Assembly: GCA_021295675.1 (NCBI GenBank)
Contig: JAGWBY010000077.1
Location: 1-29,615 of the forward strand
Direction: 5' to 3'
DNA length: 29,615 nt
Source: Candidatus Latescibacterota bacterium
Lineage (GTDB): Bacteria > Latescibacterota > UBA2968 > UBA8231
Under the pieces are notes generated by a model. That model had not been told where the DNA came from, made no database searches, and worked only from the letters and a program-made list of their open reading frames with translations. The position numbers and the translations under genes were made by a program. Shown here piece after piece: positions 1 through 9,372 of this stretch. Numbering within the stretch: the stretch's first letter is position 1; each line of letters opens with the position of its first letter.

Positions 1-1
1 G

Positions 2-361
2 CGGATGCTCGGGCTTCTGGCCCTGACTGGCGTTGGCGACGCTCCAGCACTAGTCGGGTTCGAGGAACCAGAAAACGGTGTTCATCCGCGCCGAATCCAG
101 TTGATTGCAGAATTGCTGAAGACACAGAAAACCCTGAACCAGACCCAGCATATCATTACTACGCACTCGCCGATCTTACCCGATCTACTAGGCGACGAAT
201 CCCTGTTCGTGGTACGCCGCCTGAACGGCCAGACTCGCATTGATTCGTTTTCTACTTGGGGGCCACTGGCACGGCGCGGTGATATCATTCAAGCGCTCTC
301 CGATGAGGAAGAAGAACTGCCAGTGTCTGCACGCATCATGCGAGGGGATTTCGATGCGTGA
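2..361 (+). CDS. AAA-family ATPase, C-terminal part (5' end outside window)
   Basis: The reading frame is open from the left edge, so this is the C-terminal end of a longer ATPase. A Walker B-like strand LVGFEEPENGVHP (hydrophobics followed by the EE/EPE acidic pair) lies near the start, and an H-loop-like THSP follows about 35 residues later. This order is typical of AAA_21/OLD-like SMC-related ATPases. Walker A and the N-terminal half are outside the window. The stop overlaps the next start (ATGCGTGA), which implies translational coupling to the small gene at 354. In known families such ATPases are often paired with a TOPRIM or DUF4276 protein in defence-type modules. Local GC (50% counted over 121-180) is lower than in the following genes. 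The exact ATPase subfamily cannot be fixed from the fragment. Confidence 0.8.
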   Translation, partial: RMLGLLALTGVGDAPALVGFEEPENGVHPRRIQLIAELLKTQKTLNQTQHIITTHSPILPDLLGDESLFVVRRLNGQTRIDSFSTWGPLARRGDIIQALSDEEEELPVSARIMRGDFDA

Positions 362-506
362 GATCGCGCTCTTCGTCGAGGACTATGCACATCGTCAAGT
401 CATAGGCGCACTGGTACAGCGAATCGCCGAGGAATGCGAAATCGCTATACAGCTCGACTGGCGCAATGCAGTAAATAGCCGCGCCCCAAGGAGACCACGC
501 CCATGA
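354..506 (+). pseudogene. Truncated DUF4276/TOPRIM-like partner of the ATPase
   Basis: Fifty codons starting in an ATG that overlaps the ATPase stop. The first 35 residues or so (MREIALFVEDYAH, then VIGALVQRIAEE, then LDWRNAV) look like the N terminus of ATPase-associated DUF4276/TOPRIM-like proteins, which are normally around 200 residues long. After DWRNAV the sequence turns into low-complexity NSRAPRRPRP and stops at 504-506, overlapping the next gene's ATG. The body of the protein is therefore missing. The simplest reading is a deletion that fused the start of this gene to the upstream region of the gene at 503. The family assignment rests on memory of the motif pattern. Confidence 0.55.
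488..493 (+). promoter_or_regulatory. Ribosome binding site for the gene at 503
   Basis: AAGGAG lies 9 nt before the ATG at 503, inside the tail of the truncated upstream ORF. It supports 503 as a true start. Confidence 0.6.
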
Positions 507-1656
507 GAGCGACCATATACACATACCCCTGGGACTTGACCGACGAGGGCATTGACCCAGCCCTAGACACCATCGCCCACACAGCAGGCCTCAACAGCGT
601 CAGCTTGGCCCAGAGCTATCACGTATCGACGTACTTTTTGCCGCACAATCCCCGGCGGCCCCTCTACTGGGGAGAAGAAGGCGCACTCTACTTCCAGCCG
701 TCCGCTGCCTTTTACGACGAGAGCCCCATCGCACCCCTGATCAGCAACGTCGTCGATGGCCCAGATTACATGCACCGGATCGCGGATAAAATCAGGGAAC
801 GCGGCCTCGACCTGACGAGTTGGCTGGTCTTCAACTACAACCACTACCTGCCCCAGCGCTATCCAGACGCGGCCAAGCACGATCCCTTTGGCTATGCCCG
901 GCCAGCCCCTTGGTGCGCGACTACGCTCGCGCGCTCTGCCGCGATATCGCCGCGCAGTTCCAGCCCGACGAATTCCACCTCGAATCGCTGGGCTACCTGC
1001 ACTTCAGCTACGGGTTCCGCAATCCCAAGGTCGGCGTAAAAATCACGCCCTTCTGCGAACTGCTGATGGGATTGTGCTACTGTCAGCACTGCTTGCAGCG
1101 GGCCGGTGCCCTCGGCTTGGACGGAGAGAGCTTGCGCGCAGATGTCGCCGAATTCCTCGCCCGCGAACTCGCCGCTGAGCCTGCCCCACAAGACATGCAG
1201 CCTCCGAGTGCCGACCGCCTCGCCACCGCCTTTTCCGACCGCCTGCAAACCTTTCTCGACGCCCGCGTCGAAACGGCAACTTCGCTGGTGGAAGAAGCCA
1301 TTGCCATCGCCAACCAAGCCGGTGCGCGTGCTTCGTTCTTCGGGGGCCGCGACCGGACCGTCAACGGGCTGGACTCGGATCGCATCCTCCGCAACGTGTA
1401 CATGGTCAACGCCGGCGTGGGTGGCGAGCCGGACGCGCTAGCCGCTAGCGTCCGCTCTCTGCGCGGTGAATTCCCCGCCGACACCGGCCTGAGCGCCATC
1501 GTCAACCCTGGGGGATTCGCCGACAGCGACGCGCTCGGCGCGCACCTGACCGCGCTGCACCAAGCGGGCGTCAATGGCTACGCCTTCTACAACTACGGAC
1601 TCATCCGCCGCGCCCACCTCGAATGGATTGGCACGCACCGCCATTTGTGGAAATAA
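503..1656 (+). CDS. Glycoside-hydrolase-like TIM-barrel protein, interrupted by a frame change near 893
   Basis: Two collinear reading frames make one protein: 503 to about 893 (MRATIYTYPWDLTDEG to KHDPFG), then about 895 to 1656 (LCPASPLVRDYARAL to the stop). N-terminal features such as the DLTDEG segment, YHVSTYFLPHNP and LTSWLVFNYNH, followed by FHLESLGYLHFSYG and CELLMGLCYCQHC, resemble uncharacterised TIM-barrel proteins of the glycosidase superfamily found in Latescibacterota-type genomes. The end NGYAFYNYGLI looks like a last barrel strand. No signal peptide is visible. Relatives as I recall them have about seven residues between PFG and LCP that are absent here, which fits a loss of about 19 nt. 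Substrate unknown. A glycosidase or sugar-binding role is inference. Confidence 0.65.
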
Positions 1657-1663
1657 ATGGCAT

Positions 1664-1692
1664 GTAGGGGCGACTCTAAGAGTCGCCCCTAC
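1664..1692. repeat. Perfect 14-bp inverted repeat of GTAGGGGCGACTCT type
   Basis: GTAGGGGCGACTCT is followed after one base by its exact reverse complement, forming a 14-bp stem. No T-tract follows, so it is not a classical terminator. It lies between two same-strand genes. Dispersed elements with a GTAGGGGCGA core are known from Poribacteria-like and many other environmental genomes. It probably belongs to a REP/MITE-like family. Confidence 0.8.
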
Positions 1693-1718
1693 ACAGACGG
1701 TGCCCCTACACAGATGTA
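1685..1718 (+). repeat. Imperfect 17-bp tandem duplication
   Basis: GCCCCTACACAGACGGT (1685-1701) is followed directly by GCCCCTACACAGATGTA (1702-1718), differing only in the last few bases. The first copy includes the right arm of the inverted repeat, so the element end appears to have been duplicated. Confidence 0.65.
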
Positions 1719-1743
1719 CAACGCATCCAAAGGAACAACCGCC

Positions 1744-2735
1744 ATGGACCCCCAAATAATCCAACGCGCCATCGACGCGCTGCCCCGCCACCACCTGACG
1801 CATTTGCCAACGCCCTTGCAGCACTGTCCGCGGCTGTCGGCCGCGCTCGGGGGGCCACAGATATGGATCAAGCGCGACGATCTCACCGGCCTCGCCTTTG
1901 GCGGCAACAAGTCCCGCTCGAGGCTACGGCCCAAGGATGCGATGCGGCCGTGCTGAGCGCGGTCGTCCAGTCCAATCACTGCCGCCAATTCGCCGCGGCC
2001 TGCGCCCAACTCGGCCTCAAGGGCGTCGTCGTCCTGCGCGAGAACGATTCCATCATGGGGCGCAAGTCGCCAGTCCAAGGCAACCACCTTTTAGACCAGC
2101 TATGCGGCGCGCGCATCCGCTTTGCTCCGCCCGAGGGCGTCGGCGCAACCATAGCCGAGGAAGTGGAGCGGCTCAAAGAAGAGGGGTACAAACCTTTCAG
2201 CGGGCTGTCCGGCCTGTTGTCGCGCGTTGCCTACATCCAATGTGCGTTGGAAATCGAAACCCAACTGCGCGCCTCGGGCATCCAAGCCGACGACGTGGTA
2301 ATCGGGTCAGGGGGAACCAGCTTGGCCGGGTTGGTAGCCGGCTTCTCCCTCTTGGGGCGCTCGGCCCGCTTCCTCGGCACGCCCCAGAGCAAGATGGGCC
2401 AGCGCGAAGGAGTGTCTGAGCGCATCGCGCAATCCGCTGCAGAAGCGGCAGCCCACCTTGGCCTCGAATGTGCGCCCGACCCAGAGCGCATCGCCGTGAC
2501 CGATGAGTACGTCGGCCCGGGGTTCGGCCATTTGGACCGCGCCACGCTCGACAGCATACGCCTCCTCGCCCAAAGCGAGGGCATCTTCGTCGATCCCACC
2601 TATTCGGGCAAGGGATTGGCCTGTCTAATCGATCTGGTGCGCCAAGGGCGTTTCCGCGACAGCGCCAACATCGTCTTCGTCCACACCGGCGGAACGCCGC
2701 TGCTATTCTCCTATGGGGAAGCCCTGCTCGACTAG
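1744..2735 (+). CDS. PLP-dependent D-cysteine desulfhydrase / ACC deaminase-like enzyme, frame change near 1918
   Basis: Fold-type II PLP enzyme of the D-cysteine desulfhydrase/1-aminocyclopropane-1-carboxylate deaminase family. The start ATG has AAAGGA 9 nt upstream. Motifs in order: [29 protein letters not shown] (containing the PLP Schiff-base lysine of GGNK), VVQSNHCRQ (substrate/cofactor loop), [13 protein letters not shown] (glycine-rich phosphate cup), [11 protein letters not shown] and VFVHTGGTP near the C terminus. Family members release pyruvate or a 2-oxoacid and ammonia from D-cysteine or ACC; which one applies cannot be told. The frame changes directly after GGNKSR, and the usual KLE-helix residues are missing before [10 protein letters not shown], consistent with a loss of about 19 nt right after the catalytic lysine. 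Even in a spliced reading the enzyme would be damaged. Its stop codon overlaps that of the convergent SGNH gene. Confidence 0.85.
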
Positions 2736-4227
2736 GGAGCTAACCCCAACGGCCCAACCAACTCGTCCAGCACGTCCGTCAACGGCTGTGGATTGTCGAG
2801 GTCGGCGATGATGGCCGCCAAGAAGATCACGCCACGGCGGCGAGCAAAATCCGCAATCTGCGCGTAACTCAGCTTGGGCAGGTCGGCTAGCTGCTCGCCA
2901 ACTAAGTGCGAGAGTCGCTGCTCTAAGATCGGCGGCCGCTCGGCGTACGGCATGTTCTTCAGCAGCAGGATTAGGTCGTTGCGCGCTAAGACGCGCTCGC
3001 GGACTCCGTAGCCCAAGCGGCGGCAGTATCCGGCAAAATCGTCCAAAGCATCCGCCCGCCCCCCTGCCAAACCCAGTACATCCTCCTGCGCAAAGAGGCT
3101 CGTCATTATGGTCTGCGCGATCAGGTAATGGCCCCAGACCGTGGGATGCAAATACTCGGTGATTAGCTCGTCGCCGACCAAACCGGCCGGAGCATGGGTG
3201 GCAAACGCCTGCTCCACGTCGATCAAAATCGCCCCAGATTCAGCGGCCAAGGCGCGAATGGCGCGGTTGAAAGGAGAGCAGGCCCGCAGGTGAATGCCGT
3301 CTAAATCGCGGGCGCGTACCAACGCAGCTAGTGCCTGCGCTGAATCCCCGGCTGCCTGGTGCGCCAAGCCCGCGTCAAAGTGCAGAGCCGCGTGCTGTGG
3401 ATAATCCGCGGATGTAGCGTCCGGTGGGACCGATCCCAGCCAAATTGGAAACCAGCGTACAGAGCGCGACCGGCACCTCGCGCTCGCGCAGCACTTCGAC
3501 TATCTCGGCCATATTGCGCCGGTAATAAGCCTCGGTCTGCCGGTGTGCCTCATCCTCCAAGTAGATCTCGCGCTGCACCAAGTGGACGCCAAAAGACTCG
3601 GCGGGTGCGGCGGGACGCAGCGCCGCCGCGACGTAGTGCAGCAGACTGTCGAGCAAGTAGTAGGTCTTGGTCCGCTGCAAGAACATCTGCAACCGGATGA
3701 AGTACCAATTGCCGCTCAGGCGCACAAACGGGGTCGCGGCCCCGTACGGCCCCACGAACTCGTTGTGGCCAGCGTAGATCAGCACCAGATCCGGCTCGTA
3801 CTCGACCACCTCCTCGACAAATTCGCGCACGACGAAGGAATTGATGGCCGTGACGCCGCAGTTGACGACCTCGATCTCGCGCGCTGGATACGCATCGGCG
3901 AGCATCTGTTGCAAGAAGTTGGGAAACGAGGTATAGGCGGGGTTGGGGAAGCCGAGCAGGGTTGAAGCTCCCAGCGCGAACACGCGAAATGCGCGCGCGT
4001 CTTTGTCGCGGGCAAAGCGATCCTGCCCAGGGGCCAAGCGCACGCCGCGCAGCCTGCGGATTGATGCGGTAGGACGAGTCGCTGGCTGCAAAAAGAGCGT
4101 CGTCCGGGCCGACACCCACCAGCCACAAGCCCGCCTCAAAGAGCACGACCAACGACAAACCAACTAGTAAGGCAATGGCCCGGTCTTTTGCCTTATTTGT
4201 TGTTTTTACTTTGTTTGTCGCGTTCAT
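2732..4227 (-). pseudogene. SGNH/GDSL-like hydrolase with N-terminal membrane anchor, two frame changes
   Basis: Read on the minus strand, three frames give one protein of about 500 residues: 4227 to about 4045, about 4045 to about 3435, and about 3435 to 2732. The start MNATNKVK leads into one membrane segment (IALLVGLSLVVLFEAGLWLV). Then comes FRVFALGASTLLG, a block I with Ser in the GxS position (GAST rather than GDS), then GVTAINSF, and a block III GHNEFVGPYG with the Asn. The C-terminal third has SPFNRAIRAL and EYLHPTVWGH, matching the block V His. This arrangement is an SGNH hydrolase/esterase family found next to TPR proteins in Latescibacterota-like bacteria; substrate unknown. The first break lies after INPQAARR, and the second near LVSNLAG. 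Both could be decay or sequence error. Confidence 0.75.
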
Positions 4228-4238
4228 AATAAAATTAA

Positions 4239-4348
4239 GAATTAGGAATTAGGATGCTGGGGCATCCCCCTTACGAGATGCTGACATTTATGAAATAGCT
4301 TGAATTAATAGTAAATTCCTAATTCCTAATTCCTAATTCCTAATTCAT
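4239..4348. repeat. Heptamer repeat (AATTCCT)n with an inverted copy
   Basis: Four perfect tandem AATTCCT units occupy 4314-4341, followed by a variant AATTCAT. The opposite orientation (AATTAGGAATTAGG) lies at 4240-4253, so the two blocks can pair across about 60 bases. Between them is a small hairpin GGATGC-TGGG-GCATCC (4252-4267). The whole 126-bp gap between the divergent genes at 4227 and 4354 is AT-rich and must hold both promoters, but I cannot assign -35/-10 boxes. Similar short tandem heptamers are known from cyanobacteria and other genomes. Confidence 0.75.
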
Positions 4349-4353
4349 CAGCC

Positions 4354-6281
4354 ATGTCCACCATCCCCTCCCCTGACAATACGTCGGCCGCCATTACGGG
4401 CCGGAGCATCCTCGTCGGCGCCGCGCTGAGCTTGGTCATTGCCATCGGCATTCCCTATGGCAGCATGGTCATCCAAGGCTCGCGCCTTGGGCTAAGCTCG
4501 GCCACGCCAGCGGCCTTCTTCCTGCTGTTCATACTGCTCCTGACCTTCCAAATCGCCTTGGGACGCTGGGGTTTTCGGCGCGGCGAGTTGGTCGTCATCT
4601 TCGCCATGATGGCGGTGGCCACGGCCATTCCCACGCGCGGCGTGGTGGGCATGCTGCTGCCCATGATCACCGGCACCTTCTACTACGCCACTCCCGAAAA
4701 CCAATGGGCCGACGTAGTCCATCCGTTTCTCTCCGATTGGATGGTGGTGTACGACCCGGCCGCAGTAAAGGCATTTTACGAAGGCACCAAAGGCTCGGCC
4801 ATTCCCTATGACGTCTGGCTCAAGCCGCTCGGGCGCTGGTTTGTATTCTACGCGGCGTTTTACGCAACCATCATCGCGGCCATATCCATCTTGCGCCGCC
4901 AGTGGGTTGACAACGAGCGCCTCGTTTTTCCGCTGGCCCAAGTCCCCCTCGCCATGATCCAAGACGACAACGGCGAGCAGAAAAGCCTCAAACCCTTTTT
5001 TCGCAACCCCATCATGTGGTGCGGCTTGCTGCTGCCCTTCTTGTTCAACAGCACTAACGCCCTGCACCACTACTTCAACTTCGTCCCCTCCCTCGCCCTC
5101 CAGACCAGCGTCGAACTGTTCAGCCGCACGGCCTCGCTCAACATCCGCATCAACTTCCTGATGTTCGGCTTTGCGTACTTCATCAACTCCAATATCGCCT
5201 TCAGCCTGTGGTTTTTCTACCTGCTCCACGTAATACAAGAAAGCATCTTCCGCTACATCGGCATCTTCAGCCCCGAGGAGCTAGGGCCTTGGACTGGGTC
5301 TGGGCCGGTGGGTGCGATCATGGGGCATCAGATGATGGGCGCGCTCATCGTCTTAGTGTTCTACGGGCTGTGGACGGCGCGACCCCACCTCAAAAACGTC
5401 CTGCGCAAGGCCCTATGGAGCGACGACCGGATCGACGACTCGCAGGAGATACTCTCCTATCGAGCCGCATTTTGGCTCTTCGTCGGCGGTGCCAGCGCGA
5501 TGGGCTTCTGGCTGTGGAAGAGCGGGATCCCAGCTTGGATCGTGCCCTTCTTCCTGTTCTCGTCGCTGGTCATATTCATCGGCCTAGCGCGCGTCATCGC
5601 CGAAGCGGGCATGCCCACCGTAACCCCAGAAATGGTCCCGGCCGGCTTTGTCGTCTCCGGCGTTGGGGTCCCGGCGCTCGGCGCGCAGGGCATGGTCGCC
5701 ACGGGCTACTCTTTGGTCTGGGCGGGGGACCTGCTGGTCTTTATGACCGCGCCCCTCGCCAACAGTCTGCGCTTGGGCAGCGCGATTAGCGGCACCCGGC
5801 GGCGGCTCTTTTGGGCCATTGTCGCGGCCATGCTCATCAGCCTCGTGGTCTCCTGCTGGTTCATGCTCTACCTCGCGTACCGCGTCAGTACTTCACGGGC
5901 TTTGCCAGATACCCCTCGGACTTTGCCGCGAAAAAACTCGCCAATCCCACGGGGCCAAGCCTCGTCGGGTGGCTGTGGACGGGTTTTGGTGCCCTGATCA
6001 TGGGCGGCTTGATGACCGCCCGCCACTTCTTCGTATGGTGGCCTTTTCACCCGCTCGGCTTTGCCGTCAGCACCGGCTGGGTAATGAACAGTATCTGGTT
6101 TTCGATCTTCTTAGCTTGGCTCATCAAGATCACCGTCCTCAAATACGGCGGTCCCCGCACGTATCTCCTCACCCGTCCCTTTTTCGTCGGAGTCGTGCTC
6201 GGCCAGTTCGTCGCCGCCGGCCTGTGGCTGGTAGTGGATGGATTTACCGGCATGGTCGGCAATCGAACACCTGTATATTAG
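4354..6281 (+). CDS. DUF6785/DUF6784 multi-pass membrane protein, frame change near 5885
   Basis: A long polytopic inner-membrane protein. The first frame (4354 to about 5885) has many hydrophobic segments, beginning ILVGAALSLVIAIGIPYGSM, with loops such as TRGVVGMLLPMITG, RRQWVDNERLVFPLAQVP and ARVIAEAGMPTV, typical of the DUF6785 domain. The second frame (to 6281) carries QYFTGFARYPSDFA, KKLANPTGPS, FFVWWPFHPLGFAVS and LKYGGPRTY, typical of DUF6784. The family is frequent in Poribacteria, Latescibacterota and Planctomycetota and looks transporter-like, but its function is unknown. Between LAYR and QYFTG relatives carry a short YGG-type segment, as I recall, so about 19 nt may be missing. 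No Shine-Dalgarno sequence is visible before the ATG, which follows the heptamer repeats. Confidence 0.8.
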
Positions 6282-6296
6282 AAGGAAAAAATATCT

Positions 6297-7920
6297 ATGC
6301 GTCCTCTATACATCCTCGCTATCACTATCGCCCTCGCGGCTTGCTCGCAGGAAACGAACGCGCCCGTGGCGCGAGTCGATGAAGTGCCCATCTCAGGAGA
6401 GAGCCTGCGGTCCTTTGTCGAAAAGCTGCCCGTAGGCTTGCGCAACCCCGAAGGCGGCGACGCAGCGCGGCGGCAATACGTGCAATCGCTCATCGACCGT
6501 CAACTAATCCTCAAAGAGGCCCTCGTCCACGGGCTGGATACGCTGCACGCGGTAAAACGCACCGTCGATGAGGCCGTAGATGCGCGCGTCATCGCCCTCT
6601 ATCGGGCGCGCAACATAACCGCTCAGGTGCAAGTTCCCGAAGAAGACGTGCGGCGCGTCTTTACTGAAGAAGGCTACCACCGCGAGCGCAAGCTCAACGC
6701 AATTTTGGTTCACACCCGCGCTGAAATCGAAGCGGCCATGGCCGCGCTCGACGCTGGACAGCCCTTTGCCGAGGTAGCCCGCGCCCACTCGCTCGACAAG
6801 CGCTCGGCTGAACAGGGCGGCGAGTTGGGCTTTATTGGCCGCGAGGCCGCGCCCAGTCTGCACATCCCGGCCGAGGTCTTCAATACGCTGCCCTTGGGAG
6901 AAATATCCGCTCCTTTGCGCGCTGGCCTCAGTTGGCACATCGTCCTCTTCACCGAAGACCGCGACACACCCTATGAGCGCTACCGACCCCTCATTGAGGA
7001 GCAGCTATTCAGCGAGCGTCTAGGCCAAGTCGAGGCCGAGCATTTTGAGTCGCTCCGCGCGGCCGCCGGGGTGGCCCTCGACCGCGCCGGACTGCAACTC
7101 ATGCTCAGCGCAGCCCAGCGGGAAGACGTCGCACTGCTCGACACGTGCGCTGCGCCGCTCTACACCTTTGCCGAGGGGCAAGCCACAGTCGCTGCAGCAT
7201 ACAAGGCCCTGCGGCGGCTCAATGCTCAGCGCAGCCTCAAAGACAGCACGCGCGCGCGCACCGAGCTAGACAGGCTCGTGCTGCGCCCCCTCCTTCAGCG
7301 CCGCGCCGCCCGCGAACAGGGCCTGTACGACAATCCAGACATCCAACGGCTGGCCAAGAGAGCCTACCAAGACGCGCTGCTCAACGCCGTGCGCAACCGC
7401 TTCGCAGCCATCGAAATGCTCTCCGACGCCGAAGTGTGGTCCTACTACGACAGCCATCCCGACATGTTTTATCACGAAGCTGCTCGCGTCCAGCCCGGCC
7501 GAGGCCCAGTGGCTCAGTGACCAGCTCGCGGCCGGCGCGAGTTTTGCCGATCTCGCCGACCACAGCGTGCGCGCCCAAGCCGTTAAATCGCAAGCGCGCT
7601 TCCACTTCCATCCGCGCGACGAGAAGCTCTATCCACGCCTAGTCTCGGCCATTTATGCGGCGGAACCCGGCCAACTCGTCGGGCCAATCCGGGTCCGCGA
7701 CGGGTACTCCATTTTCCGCGTCCAAGGACGCAACCCCGGCAGGGTCGAGCCATACGAGCAGGTCCAGCGCCGCGCCCGCGCGCTGTTGCGCCGCGAGCGG
7801 GAAAACGCGGCCTTCACCAGCTTCGTCAAAGACCTGCGCCAGCGCTATCAGAGCCGGGTCGAGATCGACGAGCGAGCACTCAAGGTCGCCCTGCCGGATT
7901 CGCTGGTCCAAGGAACCTGA
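6297..7920 (+). CDS. Parvulin-type peptidyl-prolyl isomerase lipoprotein (SurA/PrsA-like), frame change near 7480
   Basis: The start is preceded by AGAAGGAAAAA. The N terminus MRPLYILAITIALAACSQ is a lipoprotein signal with lipobox LAAC (Cys16). A SurA-like N-terminal helical region follows. A PpiC domain spans about residues 130-225, with LNAILVHT, GQPFAEVARAHSLD, GGELGFIGR and FNTLPLGEIS motifs. A second parvulin domain lies beyond about residue 395, with LLASSPAEAQ, GASFADLADHS and GQLVGPIRVRDGYSIF. The role is cis-trans prolyl isomerisation and chaperoning of exported proteins in the periplasm. It is the first gene of the export cluster, so the secreted proteins downstream are natural clients (inference). 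The frame changes between FYHE and LLASS, exactly where the usual RVRARHI-type strand should be, suggesting about 20 lost bases. Confidence 0.85.
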
Positions 7921-7923
7921 GCG

Positions 7924-9372
7924 ATGATCGCGCGCCTGTTGCTGATTTTGAGCGCAATCGCCTGCGCCGACCAACCCGACCCGCAAGACGCGGCGCGCCC
8001 CGCAGAAGCTCGCCGCTTGCTCCAGCGCGGTACGCTCTTTTTGCAACAGGCTCGGCCCAGCCGCGCCCTAGTAGAACTCACACAGGCCGTGGCACTCGAT
8101 TCCGCGTCGAGCACCGCCCATTTTCAGAAGGGGCTAGCCCACGCGCGGCTCGACCAGCCCACTGCTGCCATCGCGGCCTTTGAACGCGCCTTAGTCCTGA
8201 CGCCCGACCAGCCCCGTGCGCACTTTGCCCTCGCCGCGGTGCTGCGCGACCAGCATCGATACCTAGAGGCCGCAACCCATCTGGAGCAGGCCATTGCCCT
8301 CGCACCCGAACGCGCTAAATATCACTTCTATCTAGGCGAAGTGCACCGCGCCACCGGCGATTTTGCCGGCGCACTCACAGCCTTCAACCGCACCATCCAA
8401 CTCGCACCCGACCACCTTGAGGCCCGCTACTACCACAGCGACCTACTCGTGCGCGACCAGCAATTATCCCAAGCGCGCACGGGTTTTGCCGACCTGCTCG
8501 CCCGCGATCCCGACCACATCCAAGGCGGCTTAGGTCTAGGCGGCTTGCTCATCCGCCTCGGAGAACCCACAGCGGCCATTCCCGTACTCGAGCGCGTCGC
8601 CGCCACCGACCCACACAACCCCGCTCCCCACTACCTGTTGGCCCAGGCCTACGCCGAGAGCGACCGCCGCGCAGAAGCCCGCCGCGCACAGGGGCGCTTC
8701 CAGCAGTTGAGCGCGGCCGAACGCCACCTCAATCAAGGCAATATTTACATTCGCCAAGGCGCGTGGGACAAGGCGATCGACTCCCTAAAGCGCGCCCTCG
8801 CCAGCGATACTACTTCGGTGGAAATTCGCCTGCGTCTCGCTACCGTGTACGCGCAGCAAAAGCGCTTTGCTGACGCCCGCGCCGCGCTGGAGCAAGTCCT
8901 CGCCCGCAATCCCGATCACCGCGACGCCTACATCACGCTGGGCAACCTGTACTTGCACGGGGGAAGGTCCGAAGAAGCTGCCACACATTTTGTGCGCTCT
9001 TTGGCGATCGATCCCGATTCCTTTGCCGGAGCCTATGGCTTGGGCCGCGCACGCTTCAAAAGCGGCGACTTTGCCGGAGCTGTCGCTGCGTTGCGCCAAG
9101 CCCTCGCCCGCAATCCCGATCACCGCGACGCCCACTATGCCCTCGGGCTGGCCTACGTCCGCCAAGCCAACTACCGCGATGCCCACACCCATTTCGCTCG
9201 CAGCATTGCCCTCGACCCAGACCACGCGGAATCGCACTACGGGCTGGCGCTGATCCTCATGCAGCAAGGACAGCGAGAACAAGCGCGGCAAGCCTTGCAA
9301 AAGGTGCTCGCCCTCGCCCCGGATCACCAACGCGCCCGGGCTAAGTTAGGCGCACTGGACCAAGCGCCATGA
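7924..9372 (+). CDS. TPR-repeat lipoprotein
   Basis: Intact 482-residue protein. AAGGA precedes the ATG by 9 nt, and the start lies 3 nt after the PPIase stop. The N terminus MIARLLLILSAIACADQ has a plausible lipobox (AIAC, Cys14). The rest is about a dozen 34-residue tetratricopeptide repeats, with units such as AHFQKGLAHARLDQ, AHFALAAVLRDQ, AYGLGRARFKSGDF, AHYALGLAYVRQAN and SHYGLALILMQQGQ. TPRs form superhelical protein-binding scaffolds, here presumably facing the periplasm. A 30-bp exact DNA repeat inside the gene marks recent duplication or conversion between units. The stop overlaps the next start as ATGA, so the two products are probably made together. Confidence 0.85.
   Translation: MIARLLLILSAIACADQPDPQDAARPAEARRLLQRGTLFLQQARPSRALVELTQAVALDSASSTAHFQKGLAHARLDQPTAAIAAFERALVLTPDQPRAHFALAAVLRDQHRYLEAATHLEQAIALAPERAKYHFYLGEVHRATGDFAGALTAFNRTIQLAPDHLEARYYHSDLLVRDQQLSQARTGFADLLARDPDHIQGGLGLGGLLIRLGEPTAAIPVLERVAATDPHNPAPHYLLAQAYAESDRRAEARRAQGRFQQLSAAERHLNQGNIYIRQGAWDKAIDSLKRALASDTTSVEIRLRLATVYAQQKRFADARAALEQVLARNPDHRDAYITLGNLYLHGGRSEEAATHFVRSLAIDPDSFAGAYGLGRARFKSGDFAGAVAALRQALARNPDHRDAHYALGLAYVRQANYRDAHTHFARSIALDPDHAESHYGLALILMQQGQREQARQALQKVLALAPDHQRARAKLGALDQAP
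8899..9132 (+). repeat. 30-bp exact direct repeat inside the TPR gene
   Basis: The same 30 bases, beginning CTCGCCCGCAATCCC, occur at 8899-8928 and 9103-9132. The spacing is 204 bp, exactly two 34-residue TPR units, encoding LARNPDHRDA both times. Confidence 0.85.

Noticed and set aside
4314..4348. CRISPR-like array
   Set aside because: The units are 7 bp and directly adjacent, with no spacers and no cas genes nearby.
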